In this document: positions 53,804-62,085 of the stretch, piece by piece
Position numbering within the stretch: the first letter of the stretch is position 1
How the letters are laid out: each line of letters opens with the position of its first letter
From: Arthrobacter sp.
GTDB lineage: Bacteria; Actinomycetota; Actinomycetes; Actinomycetales; Micrococcaceae
Reading direction: 5' to 3'
NCBI GenBank assembly: GCA_031277795.1
Contig: JAITLQ010000008.1
Location: forward strand, 78,826-142,825
DNA length: 64,000 bases
Position numbers and translations under genes: made by a program
Notes under the pieces: generated by a model
What the model was told of the DNA's origin: nothing
Databases searched by the model: none
What the model saw: only the letters and a program-made list of their open reading frames with translations

Positions 53804-53810
53804 CGGTGGG

Positions 53811-53844
53811 GGTGTTCGATCCCGAACACCCCGGATATCCGGGG
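53811..53844 (+). other. Two adjacent palindromes in the leader of the precursor peptide mRNA
   Basis: GGTGTTCG and CGAACACC (53811-53818, 53823-53830) form an 8-bp hairpin with a 4-base loop, and CCCCGGATATCCGGGG (53829-53844) is a perfect 16-base palindrome. Both lie between the predicted start of transcription (near 53814) and the ribosome site at 53858, so they may stabilise or control the precursor mRNA. Confidence 0.5.
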
Positions 53845-53870
53845 AAAATTCACCACAGAAGGAGATCGCT

Positions 53871-53966
53871 ATGGAGCGCATCGCCCAGGAAATCGAAGAG
53901 ACCGAGCAGCTGGCCCATCTTTCGGCCACCCACTCCAACGCGCTCGTCGAGAACCCCTTTGACTGA
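53871..53966 (+). CDS. Candidate azole-RiPP precursor peptide, 31 aa, no cysteine
   Basis: A 31-residue peptide from ATG 53871 behind a strong AGAAGGAG site (7-base spacing). It begins MERIAQEIEETEQLAH, an acidic amphipathic leader-like helix, and ends LSATHSNALVENPFD. There is no Cys; Ser18, Thr20 and Ser22 alternate with Ala and His, so cyclodehydration would give up to three oxazol(in)e rings flanking a histidine. The single Pro is at 29. It is the first gene of the plus operon, directly after the shared operator and before the YcaO/E1/SagB genes, the usual position for a RiPP precursor. That it is the substrate is inference from position, leader-like composition and the ribosome site. The leader/core border is not known. 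Confidence 0.75.
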   Translation: MERIAQEIEETEQLAHLSATHSNALVENPFD

Positions 53967-54000
53967 GTGATCCCGTTGCGCCGTAGCTCGGCGTGACGCC

Positions 54001-54031
54001 GGGGCCGGGCTGTCGTCGACTGCCCGGCCCC
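54001..54031 (+). terminator. Hairpin between the precursor and the modification genes (attenuator)
   Basis: GGGGCCGGGC (54001-54010) pairs with GCCCGGCCCC (54022-54031); an A7 run then C and T4 follow. Partial termination or processing here would give more precursor mRNA than enzyme mRNA, as in other RiPP operons. Confidence 0.5.
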
Positions 54032-54092
54032 CAAAAAAACTTTTCACGCGGCGTAGCCCTGGCCGCCGCGCCCCTCGAAGCAAGGAGCCGCC

Positions 54093-54911
54093 GTGCGCGC
54101 CGAGACCAGCATCGTCCCCGTCGAAGGGACGGCTGACACGATCGTGGCGTGGGGCGAACGCGGGGCGGCGCTACGCACGGCCGGGGGCGCCTTTCTCGGA
54201 TTGTCCGGGTACCCGGAGGGGCTCGCGCGGGGGGAACGCACCGATGAGCAAGCGGAGTCGTTCATGCTCCGGCTCGCCGACGAGCGGGCACAGGATGCGC
54301 TGGAGATCCGGCGCGCGAGGTGGCCGGAGTCCCGGCGCGTGATCCTGCTCGGCGACGCTGACCTGGCAGCGGACGTGCAGACGGCGCTCGCCGCCTGGGG
54401 CGCCCCCGTCGCACGCCTCGGCGCGGCCGAGGCGGCCGAACGCGCCGACGCGCACACCTTGGTGATCGGCGTGGCCGAGGCCCCGGCCGGGCGCGCCGGC
54501 TGGGACCGGCTCGATGACGCGGCGCGGCGCGGCGCCGGGTGGATCCGCGCCTACCGCGAGGGCGGGCTCTACCTGGTTGACCCGCTCAGCGTGGGGGATC
54601 GCGGCCCCGGCGCGGCGCAGGTCCTGGCCAGGTGGCGCGCAGCGAGCAACGCGCCGCAGGCCTGGCAGGCCTGGCGCAACGCGACGACGACCGCCGCGGC
54701 GCCGCCCGGCCCTGCCGACCCGGCGGCGCACGCCCACCAGCTCTCACGCATCCTGACGCTCGCCGCGGCGTGGGCGCGCGGCACGGACGGCGTCGACGAC
54801 ACGAGCCTCCTGCAGCGCTACGACGCAGCAGCCGCCCGGCTGAGCCGCCACCGGGTCCTCGCCTTCGATCCTCCGCCGGCCACCGCGCTCAGTGCCGGTG
54901 CCGTGGAATGA
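54093..54911 (+). CDS. E1-like/RRE partner protein of the azole cyclodehydratase, 272 aa
   Basis: Resembles the C-protein (E1/ThiF-like, ocin-ThiF) of azol(in)e RiPP pathways. The N-terminal 75 residues (VPVEGTADTIVAWGERGAAL, AGGAFLGLSG) look like a winged-helix RiPP recognition element. A Rossmann-type stretch follows (RVILLGDADLAADVQTALAA) and then the family block AYREGGLYLVDPLSVGDRGP. It has no cysteine, so the zinc tetrathiolate of MccB/SagC-type members is absent, and at 272 residues it is shorter than usual. It would bind the leader and present the core to YcaO. The start GTG at 54093 has AAGGAG 6 bases upstream. Confidence 0.72.
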   Translation: MRAETSIVPVEGTADTIVAWGERGAALRTAGGAFLGLSGYPEGLARGERTDEQAESFMLRLADERAQDALEIRRARWPESRRVILLGDADLAADVQTALAAWGAPVARLGAAEAAERADAHTLVIGVAEAPAGRAGWDRLDDAARRGAGWIRAYREGGLYLVDPLSVGDRGPGAAQVLARWRAASNAPQAWQAWRNATTTAAAPPGPADPAAHAHQLSRILTLAAAWARGTDGVDDTSLLQRYDAAAARLSRHRVLAFDPPPATALSAGAVE

Positions 54912-55915
54912 GTTCCCCCACGGTGGGCGCCGCGCGCGTTCCCCTGGCGGACGGTACCCTCCTGCGGGGGGTCCGGGCGTTGCCCCACCACCCCGTGGCC
55001 ACCGTGCTGGTGCAGACCCCCTACGGGGCCGCCGTTCAGGAACCCATGGCTCGCTCGTGGGCGGAGCGCGGCCTCGACTGCTGGGTGCTTGATGTGCGTG
55101 GTCGATACGCGAGCGGCGGGGAGTGGATCCCGTACCGCAACGTGGCCAGCGACGGGGCACAGGCCGCTGCCTGGACGCGGGAGCACGGGGCTGGGGGGCC
55201 GCTGCTGCTGCATGGCGCTTCCTACGCCGCGCACACCGCCCTGGAGACCGCGCGGGCGCTGCACCTTGAAGGCGCCACGCCCGCGGACGGCGTCGCCGTC
55301 TCGGTGCCCGTGCTCGGCCCCGGCGAGACCGCCTGGGATCGCCACGGGCGGCCGCTCATTTCCGAACGGGTGGGGTGGTGGCACGAACACGGTTTCGGGC
55401 CGCGCTCCAGGAACCCGCTGGACGCCGCGGAGGCCCAACGTCGCGTCAACGCGGTCCGCGCCCGCGGCGTCGGCGTCGCGGCGGCGTGGGGTTGGCCGCC
55501 GGCCACCCAGCGGGCCTGGCGCGGGCTATGGTCCTCGTCCCGCGTGGACCCTGCGCTGCGGTGGGGAGGAATGCGATCCCCGCTCCTCGTCATCGGCGGC
55601 CGACACGACCCCTTCCGGCGCGAGGCGGCGGCGCTCGCGCGGGGCTGGGGTGGTCTCACCCAGCACGCCGAGGGGCCCTGGGGGCACGGGCTGCTCGCGG
55701 ACCTGGCCCCGGGTAGCACCCGCGGCGACGTAGTCGCGGCCGGCGGGCCAGGTGCCGTACTGGACGGCTGGCTGGCCAGGATCGTCCCGGACGCCCACGT
55801 TGAGCGCAACATCGTCCCCGCGCCGCCCCGCGGGGCATACCGACTTGTGTCCGAGCTGCGCCCCGCAGCCCGCAGGTGGACACACACCACCACGGCAGAA
55901 AGGCCCCGACCGTGA
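54908..55915 (+). CDS. CocE/X-Pro dipeptidyl-peptidase-like hydrolase, 335 aa
   Basis: An alpha/beta hydrolase of the CocE/NonD (S15-like) group: QTPYGAAVQEPMARSWAERG, VLDVRGRYASGGEW, nucleophile Ser105 in HGASYAAHT, acid Asp234 in GGRHDPF and base His260 in GPWGHG. It lacks the extra C-terminal jellyroll of full-size CocE, being 335 residues. It is inside the modification operon, overlapping both neighbours by 4 bases (ATGA, GTGA). It may remove the leader or trim the N-terminus of the product; deacylation or ester hydrolysis is also possible. A hydrolase of this type is not part of the classic B-C-D azole enzyme set. Confidence 0.85.
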   Translation: MSSPTVGAARVPLADGTLLRGVRALPHHPVATVLVQTPYGAAVQEPMARSWAERGLDCWVLDVRGRYASGGEWIPYRNVASDGAQAAAWTREHGAGGPLLLHGASYAAHTALETARALHLEGATPADGVAVSVPVLGPGETAWDRHGRPLISERVGWWHEHGFGPRSRNPLDAAEAQRRVNAVRARGVGVAAAWGWPPATQRAWRGLWSSSRVDPALRWGGMRSPLLVIGGRHDPFRREAAALARGWGGLTQHAEGPWGHGLLADLAPGSTRGDVVAAGGPGAVLDGWLARIVPDAHVERNIVPAPPRGAYRLVSELRPAARRWTHTTTAERPRP

Positions 55916-57393
55916 ACCCGATCCCCACCGACACCCTGCCGCAGCCGGCGCCGACGGTGAGCGCGGACTCGCCGACCGCGGCGCTCGGAGCACCCGGGCC
56001 CCCCGGTGAGCGACAGGCCGCGGCCACCCCTGCACCGCTCACGCCGGAGGACCTCGTCGACCCCTTCACCGGCGTCATCCGGTCCGTCAGAGAGGTCCCG
56101 CACCCACCCGGCGCCCCGGCGGCCTACCTGGCCCTGACGGCCTCCGTGGCCGATGCCAGGATGCTGGGGGAGTGGCCGGCGGACCGGGTCTCGCTCGGAA
56201 CATCGTTCGGGGACGCCTCCGCGGCGCGCATCGCGGCCATCGCCGAGGGCGCCGAGCGCTATTGCGGGAACTTCCTTCCCGACCCGCTGCCGCCACACGA
56301 CTTCTTCACGGGCACGCGCGGGGAGCTCGTCGGGTCCGGGCACCCGGCGCTGGAGACGCACGAGCTGCCGACGCATGCCACGTGGCAGGCACGGCGCCCG
56401 GGGTTCCCCTACACGACCTTGGGCGAGGACACCCCCGCGCTGTGGGCGCGCTGCCTCGATGATGGAGGGAACGAGGTGTGGGTGCCTGACGCGCTGGTGC
56501 ACCTGAACTGGCGGCAGGCCCGCTTTCGGCACCTGCCTCGCACCCATCATCTCAACTACGCAGGGATCGCCACGGGCCAGGGCGTACAGGACGCGAGGGA
56601 CAGGGGGCTGCTCGAGGTCATCGAGCGGGACGCCTTGGAACTCTGGTGGCACCTGGACGGGCCGGCGCGCGGGATCGACGTGGACTCGGTGCCCGGCCTG
56701 CGCCAGGACCTGGAGGGCTGCGCGCTCGAGGTCTGGCTCGTGCAGATGCCGAGCGAGTTCGCTCCCTGCGTGGCAGCACTCACGTTCGACGCCGCGCGCG
56801 GGATCTACGCTGCGGGCTTCTCCTGCGCGCTAGACCCGGCCAGGGCAGCGCGCAAGGCGGTGCTGGAGGCCGTCCACACCTGGATCTACACGCAGGGCAC
56901 GCTCGAGGCCGACGGCTGGGTATACCGCGCCGTCGAGCGGGGGCTCATGGCCAGGGGGCTCTATCTCGAACACCGGCCGGAGCGGGACTACGCGGCGCAG
57001 GCCGGCGCGCAGTTCGAGAACGTCATCGACCTGGGCGCCCACGTGCAGGTCTGGCTCGATCCCAGCGTGCACGCGCTCGCCGCCCGCTTCCGCGAGCCAG
57101 CGCTCGGGACCGTGGGCGTGGAGGCCCTCGAGAGCCCGACGCTCGGGCAAGTGCGCGCACGGCTCGCCGCGGGCGGCCACCGGGAGATTTATCGCGACCT
57201 GACCACGCGCGACGTGGCGATGACGCCGCTGCGCGTGGTGCGCACACTCGTGACCGGCCTGGTCCCCAACGCCCCGGCCGCCTTCGCCTATCTCGGCATG
57301 GACCGCTTTGCCTCCGCCGCCCGCGAGCGCGGCTGGCCCGTGCCTAGACAGGGGCCGGAGGGCTTCACGCTTGTTCCGCCCCCGCACATGTGA
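55912..57393 (+). CDS. YcaO-domain cyclodehydratase (D protein), 493 aa
   Basis: The ATP-dependent enzyme that cyclises Ser/Thr/Cys to azolines. YcaO motifs are present: GTSFGDASAARIAAIAEGAE at residues 96-115, with RYC behind it, and TGQGVQDARDRGLLEVIERD at 221-240, which bind the two Mg-ATP glutamates. The first 50 residues are Pro/Ala-rich and variable. The C-terminus ends LVPPPHM, a shortened echo of the PxPxP tail that is important in many azole YcaO proteins. The start GTG at 55912 overlaps the previous stop and has AAAGG upstream. With the E1-like and SagB-type proteins around it, it defines a linear azol(in)e RiPP locus. Confidence 0.93.
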   Translation: MNPIPTDTLPQPAPTVSADSPTAALGAPGPPGERQAAATPAPLTPEDLVDPFTGVIRSVREVPHPPGAPAAYLALTASVADARMLGEWPADRVSLGTSFGDASAARIAAIAEGAERYCGNFLPDPLPPHDFFTGTRGELVGSGHPALETHELPTHATWQARRPGFPYTTLGEDTPALWARCLDDGGNEVWVPDALVHLNWRQARFRHLPRTHHLNYAGIATGQGVQDARDRGLLEVIERDALELWWHLDGPARGIDVDSVPGLRQDLEGCALEVWLVQMPSEFAPCVAALTFDAARGIYAAGFSCALDPARAARKAVLEAVHTWIYTQGTLEADGWVYRAVERGLMARGLYLEHRPERDYAAQAGAQFENVIDLGAHVQVWLDPSVHALAARFREPALGTVGVEALESPTLGQVRARLAAGGHREIYRDLTTRDVAMTPLRVVRTLVTGLVPNAPAAFAYLGMDRFASAARERGWPVPRQGPEGFTLVPPPHM

Positions 57394-57403
57394 GGCGCTG
57401 CCC

Positions 57404-58489
57404 GTGACACTCGCCGCCCTTCCTGGCCTTCTGCTCCATCAGGCCTACGGCCCCCTGACGCCGGGGGACCCGGTGCATCCGGGACCCCGGGACAATGCTT
57501 GGTTCGCGCTCGGGGCCGGGACTGCCGCCACCTCGGCCGGGGCCACGTCGCCTGCCGCCGAACTGGCCCTCGAGGTCCTCGAGGCACTGCTCGCCCCGCG
57601 CGGACTGCACCTCACGGAGGACGGCTCCGCCACGTCCATCCAGCGCCGGGCCGTCCCCTCGGCCGGGGCAAGCTACGGTGTGCGAGCCCACCTGCTGGAG
57701 CCGGCGGTCGAGGGCGACTGGCGCAGGTGGGCCTACGACCCGGAGCTGGGCACGCTCACCTTGCGCCACCCGGAGACCGAGTTCCTGGTCCCGGCCGCGT
57801 GGGGTGCCGCCGCCTCCCTCGGCTCGCCTAGCCGAGCACTCCTCGTCTTCTCCGTGCTGCCCGGACGTGCGTTCTCGCGCTACCGACACCGGGCCTGGCC
57901 GCTGTGGCTGGCCGACGCCGCGTACGCGGCGGCCGGCGCCGAGCACTTGCTCGGTACCACGGCGGTCCTTGCCAGCGAGCTGCAGGGCGGGGCGACCGCC
58001 CTGCGCGCCGCGCTCGCCTGGCCTCGGTCCGCCCACGCCGAGGCGTGGCTGAGGCGAGGCCTCGCGCCCGAGCTGCCCCTCGCCGTCGTGCCCCTGCCCG
58101 CCGCACGTCCCGCCTGGCTGTCCGCGAGGGCTGAGCGGCTGAGCACGCGGCGCAGCCCCCGTCACGACCGCTTTCTCGCCCGCCCGCGGAGGCCGGGAAG
58201 TGCGGCCGAGTGCCTGTCCGAGGCCGCGCAGCAGCCCTGGATCGCCGGGGCGGAGCGCGTGGTCACCTGGACGCTCGACGTGGGCGCGGCCGACCCGCGT
58301 CGCCTCATGGCGGCGGCCTGGGCCGCGCCGCTGGCCGGGGGGCGCCGCCTGTACGCGGAACACGCGGAGGGGAGCTGGTCTTCCCGCCCCGTCTCCGGGC
58401 TGGTCGCCTCCTCGGGGACGTGGGTGGTCCACGCCCTCGCCTCCCTGCGCCCAGATCGCCCCGCCACTCACGGAGGAATCCGAACATGA
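57404..58489 (+). CDS. SagB-type FMN azoline dehydrogenase, 361 aa
   Basis: A nitroreductase-fold flavoprotein of the SagB/ThcOx group that oxidises azolines to aromatic azoles. The recognisable FMN-binding block is RRAVPSAGASYGVRAHLLEP (residues 81-100), and the C-terminal family segment is SRYRHRAWPLWLADAAYAAA with EHLL after it. A second, weakly similar half follows (about residues 230-361: RPRRPGSAAECLSEAAQQPW ... LYAEHAEGSWSSRPVSGLVA), as in double-domain SagB proteins. The start GTG at 57404 is 10 bases after the YcaO stop. It implies that the product carries oxazoles, not only oxazolines. Confidence 0.88.
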   Translation: MTLAALPGLLLHQAYGPLTPGDPVHPGPRDNAWFALGAGTAATSAGATSPAAELALEVLEALLAPRGLHLTEDGSATSIQRRAVPSAGASYGVRAHLLEPAVEGDWRRWAYDPELGTLTLRHPETEFLVPAAWGAAASLGSPSRALLVFSVLPGRAFSRYRHRAWPLWLADAAYAAAGAEHLLGTTAVLASELQGGATALRAALAWPRSAHAEAWLRRGLAPELPLAVVPLPAARPAWLSARAERLSTRRSPRHDRFLARPRRPGSAAECLSEAAQQPWIAGAERVVTWTLDVGAADPRRLMAAAWAAPLAGGRRLYAEHAEGSWSSRPVSGLVASSGTWVVHALASLRPDRPATHGGIRT

Positions 58490-60342
58490 TGATTGTCAAG
58501 GAACTCACGCGGGCGGCCGCCCGGCGTCCGCGGGAGGTGGTCGCCGCCGTTGCGCCAGCACTGCTCGTCAACGCCCTCTACGTGGGGCAGGCGGTGGCCC
58601 TGGCGCACGCCCTCGCCGCGGCGGCCCGGGGGCGGCTCCAGGAGGCGTTGCTCAGTCTCGGGGCCGTGGCGCTCATGACGGTGGTCCGGGTCGGGGTGGC
58701 CCTCGTCCAGGCCTCTGCCGCGAGCCGGCTCGGCGCCAGGGTCCGGCTCGATGTGCGCGCGGCCGGCCTTCGGGGCGTGCTACGCCCCGAAGCGCTGCGG
58801 GACCCGGCGCGCCGCCCTGGGGCGCTCCGGGCCACGCTGAGCGACGGCGTGGACGGCGTGGACGCCTACGTCTCCGCCTACTACCCGGCACTGCTCACCC
58901 TGGCGATCGCCACCCCGGTCGTGCTCCTCGGGCTGGCCTGGGTGTCCTGGCCTACGGCCATCGCGGTGGCCGTCGGTGTGGCGCTGGCGCTGCTCGCGCC
59001 GCTGGCCTGGGCGCGACTCATGGTCAGGCGCTCGCAGGAGCAATGGGAAAGCTACGAGGGCCTGGCTGCCGAGCTCTCCGAGGCACTCCGCGGCATGCAG
59101 ACGCTGCGGGCGTTGGGCCGCGTTCCCTGGTCGAGGCGGCGCATCCACGCGCGCTCCGAGCGGCTGCGCCAGCAAACAGAGCGGGCCATGCGTGCCTCGC
59201 TCGCCGAGACGGCTCTCACCGACCTCGCCATCCAAGGGGCGCTCGCAGGGGCGGCGGCCTGCGCTATTGCCGAGGCGCTGTCCCCGGGATCCGTGGCTTC
59301 ACAGAGCTACTTGATCCTGATGCTTTCCGGGGAGGCCTTCCGCCCGGTGCGCGAGCTATCGAAGCAGTGGCATGCCGGCTACCTTGGCCTCGGCGCCGTC
59401 GCGGGGCTCCGCGACATTGGCGCGTTTGAGGCGGGAGAGTCGCTCAGCACCCACGGCACGACGGCAGCGGTGCCGGATACGCCGGAGGCGTCGGCCCGGG
59501 CGGGTGGGCGCGGTGGTTCGGTTGGCGTTCTCCGGGCACCGCGCAGCGACTTGTCGCCGGGCGCCGCCCCGGAAACGGCGGTCCCTGGCGAGGGGCTGCG
59601 CCTGAGCGCAGTGCGCTTCGCCTACGAGGAGGCCCGCCCGGTCCTGCGCGGCGTGAATCTGCGGGCCGGACGCGGCAGCCTCACCGCGATCGTGGGGGAG
59701 TCCGGGGCCGGGAAGTCCACCCTTTTCGACGTGGTGTTGGGCTTCCTGGAACCCGAGAACGGGAGCGTGCAGTTGGACGGCGCACCGCTGCGCGCCCGCG
59801 ACGTGGCGCTGGTCTCGCAGCACCCCGTGCTCTTCGAGGGGACCGTCCGCGACAACCTGGACCCCGCAGGCGCCGGCCACGCAGACGCCGCGTTGGAGGA
59901 GGCGTGCCGCGCTGCCGGAGTGTGGGACGACGTACGGGCGAGGGGCGGGCTGGGGTCGTCGATCGCGGAATCCGGCCGGGACCTTTCGGGCGGGCAGCTG
60001 CAACGCCTCGCCGTGGCCCGGGCGCTGCTGACGAGGCGCCCCGTGCTCTTGCTGGATGAGCCGACCAGCGCGCTGGACGAGGCGACCGCTGTATCGGTGC
60101 TCTCCACCCTGCGACGGGTCGCCGCGAACCGGGTCGTTCTGGTGAGCACCCACCGTCCCGGCGAGCTGCCGGGGGACACCAGGGTGCTCACCCTGAGCGA
60201 GGGCCGCCTCACCCCGTCACCTGGCGGCCCAGGGGCGGCTGCTTCGCTACCTGCCGGCCCCGTGAGCGTCCCCGCCTCCCGGCTCGAGGCGGAGCGCCCC
60301 CGCCGCGGGACGCAGTCGGAACAGACAGAGGGGAACACATGA
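58486..60342 (+). CDS. ABC exporter half-transporter 1 (CydD-like), 618 aa
   Basis: A fused membrane-ATPase exporter: six helices in the first 330 residues, with the EAA-like coupling region EQWESYEGLAAELSEALRGM, then an ATPase with Walker A GESGAGKST near residue 405, signature LSGGQLQRLAVARAL, Walker B VLLLDEPTSALDE and an H-loop VSTHRP. It overlaps SagB and the next ABC gene by 4 bases each. Together with the second half it would form a heterodimer that exports the mature peptide. No peptidase (C39) domain is fused, so leader removal is not done by this transporter. Confidence 0.92.
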   Translation: MMIVKELTRAAARRPREVVAAVAPALLVNALYVGQAVALAHALAAAARGRLQEALLSLGAVALMTVVRVGVALVQASAASRLGARVRLDVRAAGLRGVLRPEALRDPARRPGALRATLSDGVDGVDAYVSAYYPALLTLAIATPVVLLGLAWVSWPTAIAVAVGVALALLAPLAWARLMVRRSQEQWESYEGLAAELSEALRGMQTLRALGRVPWSRRRIHARSERLRQQTERAMRASLAETALTDLAIQGALAGAAACAIAEALSPGSVASQSYLILMLSGEAFRPVRELSKQWHAGYLGLGAVAGLRDIGAFEAGESLSTHGTTAAVPDTPEASARAGGRGGSVGVLRAPRSDLSPGAAPETAVPGEGLRLSAVRFAYEEARPVLRGVNLRAGRGSLTAIVGESGAGKSTLFDVVLGFLEPENGSVQLDGAPLRARDVALVSQHPVLFEGTVRDNLDPAGAGHADAALEEACRAAGVWDDVRARGGLGSSIAESGRDLSGGQLQRLAVARALLTRRPVLLLDEPTSALDEATAVSVLSTLRRVAANRVVLVSTHRPGELPGDTRVLTLSEGRLTPSPGGPGAAASLPAGPVSVPASRLEAERPRRGTQSEQTEGNT

Positions 60343-62036
60343 ACAGCTCAGCCCTGACCCGGCTCATTCCGTTGTTGTGGCCCGAACGAGTCGGACTCAT
60401 CCGCAGCCTGATCGTCTCGATTGCCTCGGCGTTGTGTCTCACGGCGCTCGGGGTGTTGGGCGCGTGGGCCGTGGGGCGGGCTGTGGTGCTGCAGGCCGAA
60501 CCCCCGGCGTGGCTGTGGTCCGTACTCGTTCTCTTGGTCGCGGTGCGGGCCACCCTGACCTGGCGGGAAATGGATGTGTCCCATGCCATGGCCTTTCGCG
60601 TGTTGGCCCGCCTGCGGCTCTCTCTCTTCGACGCCTTCTCCCGCGCCGCTCCCACCCGGAGAGGGCGGCACAGCGGCCGGGAGGCCAGCACCCTGCTCAC
60701 CGACACGGAGAAGTTGGAGTTCTTTTACGCCCACACCGTGGCGCAGATCGCTGCGCAGGCCTTCGTGGCCGCTGGATGCATCGCCACCGCAGCGGTGCTC
60801 AGCCCCGCGGCCGGCGGTGTGGTCCTCCTGGGGGCCTTGGCCCTGATGGTGGCCACAAGGCTGAGCGCGGGGAAGGGGCGCCGGGCGGGTGAAGCCGAAC
60901 AAGCCGCGCGCGAGGCGCTGTCCGCCCGCATCAGTGAGGTGGTGACGGCGACGAGGGAGGTGCTCAACAATGCCATGGTCCCGCGCGTGGTGCGAGAAGC
61001 CCTCTCGCTGACGGAGCGCACCAACCGGGCCGCTCGGAGCAAGGCCCTCGTCACCGCCGCGGCGTCTGGGCTTCGGGAAGCGATCACGGGCGCGGTGACG
61101 GTGGGCGTGCTCCTCCTGGGGGTGCTGCACACCTTCGGCGATCCGGAGGACGCCGCCGCGCTCGCGCCGCTCTTGGTCCTGACGTTGGCCGGGCTGGCCG
61201 CCGTGGCCGACGCCTCCACGACGTTGACCCAGCTGCAGCCCCTGGAAGCCTCCGCGGCTCGGGTGGCCGGTGTCATCGAAGATGCTGATGCCGTCGGGGG
61301 GACGCATCGGGCCGACGCGGAGAGGAGACGGGTTCAGGTCTTGCCCGACGGGCCGCTCGGCGTCCGGCTGAGAGGCGTGCGCTTTGCGTACGACGGCGCG
61401 GATGCTGGCACGGTCTGCGAAGGAGTCGGCGTGGGCCCGGACACGGCGGTCGAGCCGGGCGAGCACGTGGGCTTGCGCGGCCCGTCTGGTGCCGGCAAGT
61501 CCACGTTGCTCGCTCTGATGGCACGTTTGCTCTCTCCCCAGGCGGGGAGTCTGATGCTGCTGGGAACCGGCGGGGAAGGCGTGGCATTGGAGGATGTTGG
61601 CGAGCAGGAGCTGCGCGCCCGGGTGGCGTACGTGGGCCAGCGCGCCACCCTGTTCAGCGGCACGGTGAGGGAAAACCTCCTGATGGGTTTGTCGGAAGGG
61701 CTGGCTGCGCCCGCGGAGGCGGAACTGTGCCGGCTCCTGGAGCGCCTCGGACTTGGGGATGTCGTGGCTCTAGACGAACGCCTGGGTGAGGATGGGCTGA
61801 GACTCTCCGGCGGCCAACGGGCGCGCCTATGCCTGGCGAGGGCCCTGGTGAGTCATCCCAGCCTGTTGCTCGTGGATGAGGTGACTGCCTCGCTCGACGC
61901 GGAGGCGGAGTCCGTCATCACCGACGTGCTCGCGGAGTTTCCGGGCACGGTGGTGATGGTGTCTCATCGGCGCACCACGCTGAGCACTACGGACCGTGTG
62001 ATAGAGGTGGCGGCGCCGGGTGTCGCCGCCAAATAA
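60339..62036 (+). CDS. ABC exporter half-transporter 2 (CydC-like), 565 aa
   Basis: The partner of the preceding gene: an N-terminal six-helix domain (LGVLGAWAVGRAVVLQAEPP, LATDTEK-like LLTDTEKLEFFYAHTVAQIA) and an ATPase with Walker A GPSGAGKST (residues 381-389), signature LSGGQRARLCLARAL, Walker B LLLVDEVTASLDAE and H-loop VMVSHRRTT. It is the last gene of the RiPP operon, and the ATG at 60339 overlaps the previous stop. Confidence 0.92.
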   Translation: MNSSALTRLIPLLWPERVGLIRSLIVSIASALCLTALGVLGAWAVGRAVVLQAEPPAWLWSVLVLLVAVRATLTWREMDVSHAMAFRVLARLRLSLFDAFSRAAPTRRGRHSGREASTLLTDTEKLEFFYAHTVAQIAAQAFVAAGCIATAAVLSPAAGGVVLLGALALMVATRLSAGKGRRAGEAEQAAREALSARISEVVTATREVLNNAMVPRVVREALSLTERTNRAARSKALVTAAASGLREAITGAVTVGVLLLGVLHTFGDPEDAAALAPLLVLTLAGLAAVADASTTLTQLQPLEASAARVAGVIEDADAVGGTHRADAERRRVQVLPDGPLGVRLRGVRFAYDGADAGTVCEGVGVGPDTAVEPGEHVGLRGPSGAGKSTLLALMARLLSPQAGSLMLLGTGGEGVALEDVGEQELRARVAYVGQRATLFSGTVRENLLMGLSEGLAAPAEAELCRLLERLGLGDVVALDERLGEDGLRLSGGQRARLCLARALVSHPSLLLVDEVTASLDAEAESVITDVLAEFPGTVVMVSHRRTTLSTTDRVIEVAAPGVAAK

Positions 62037-62085
62037 TCGGGCCCTACGGAGTGCCCCAAGTCCTTCACGGCCTAGGCCTCCCGTG

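Noticed and set aside
53871..57393. Cluster considered as a thiopeptide, lanthipeptide or thioamide locus
   Set aside because: No lantibiotic dehydratase, LanM or TfuA-like gene is present, and the precursor has no Cys; E1-like plus YcaO plus SagB points to a linear azole peptide.
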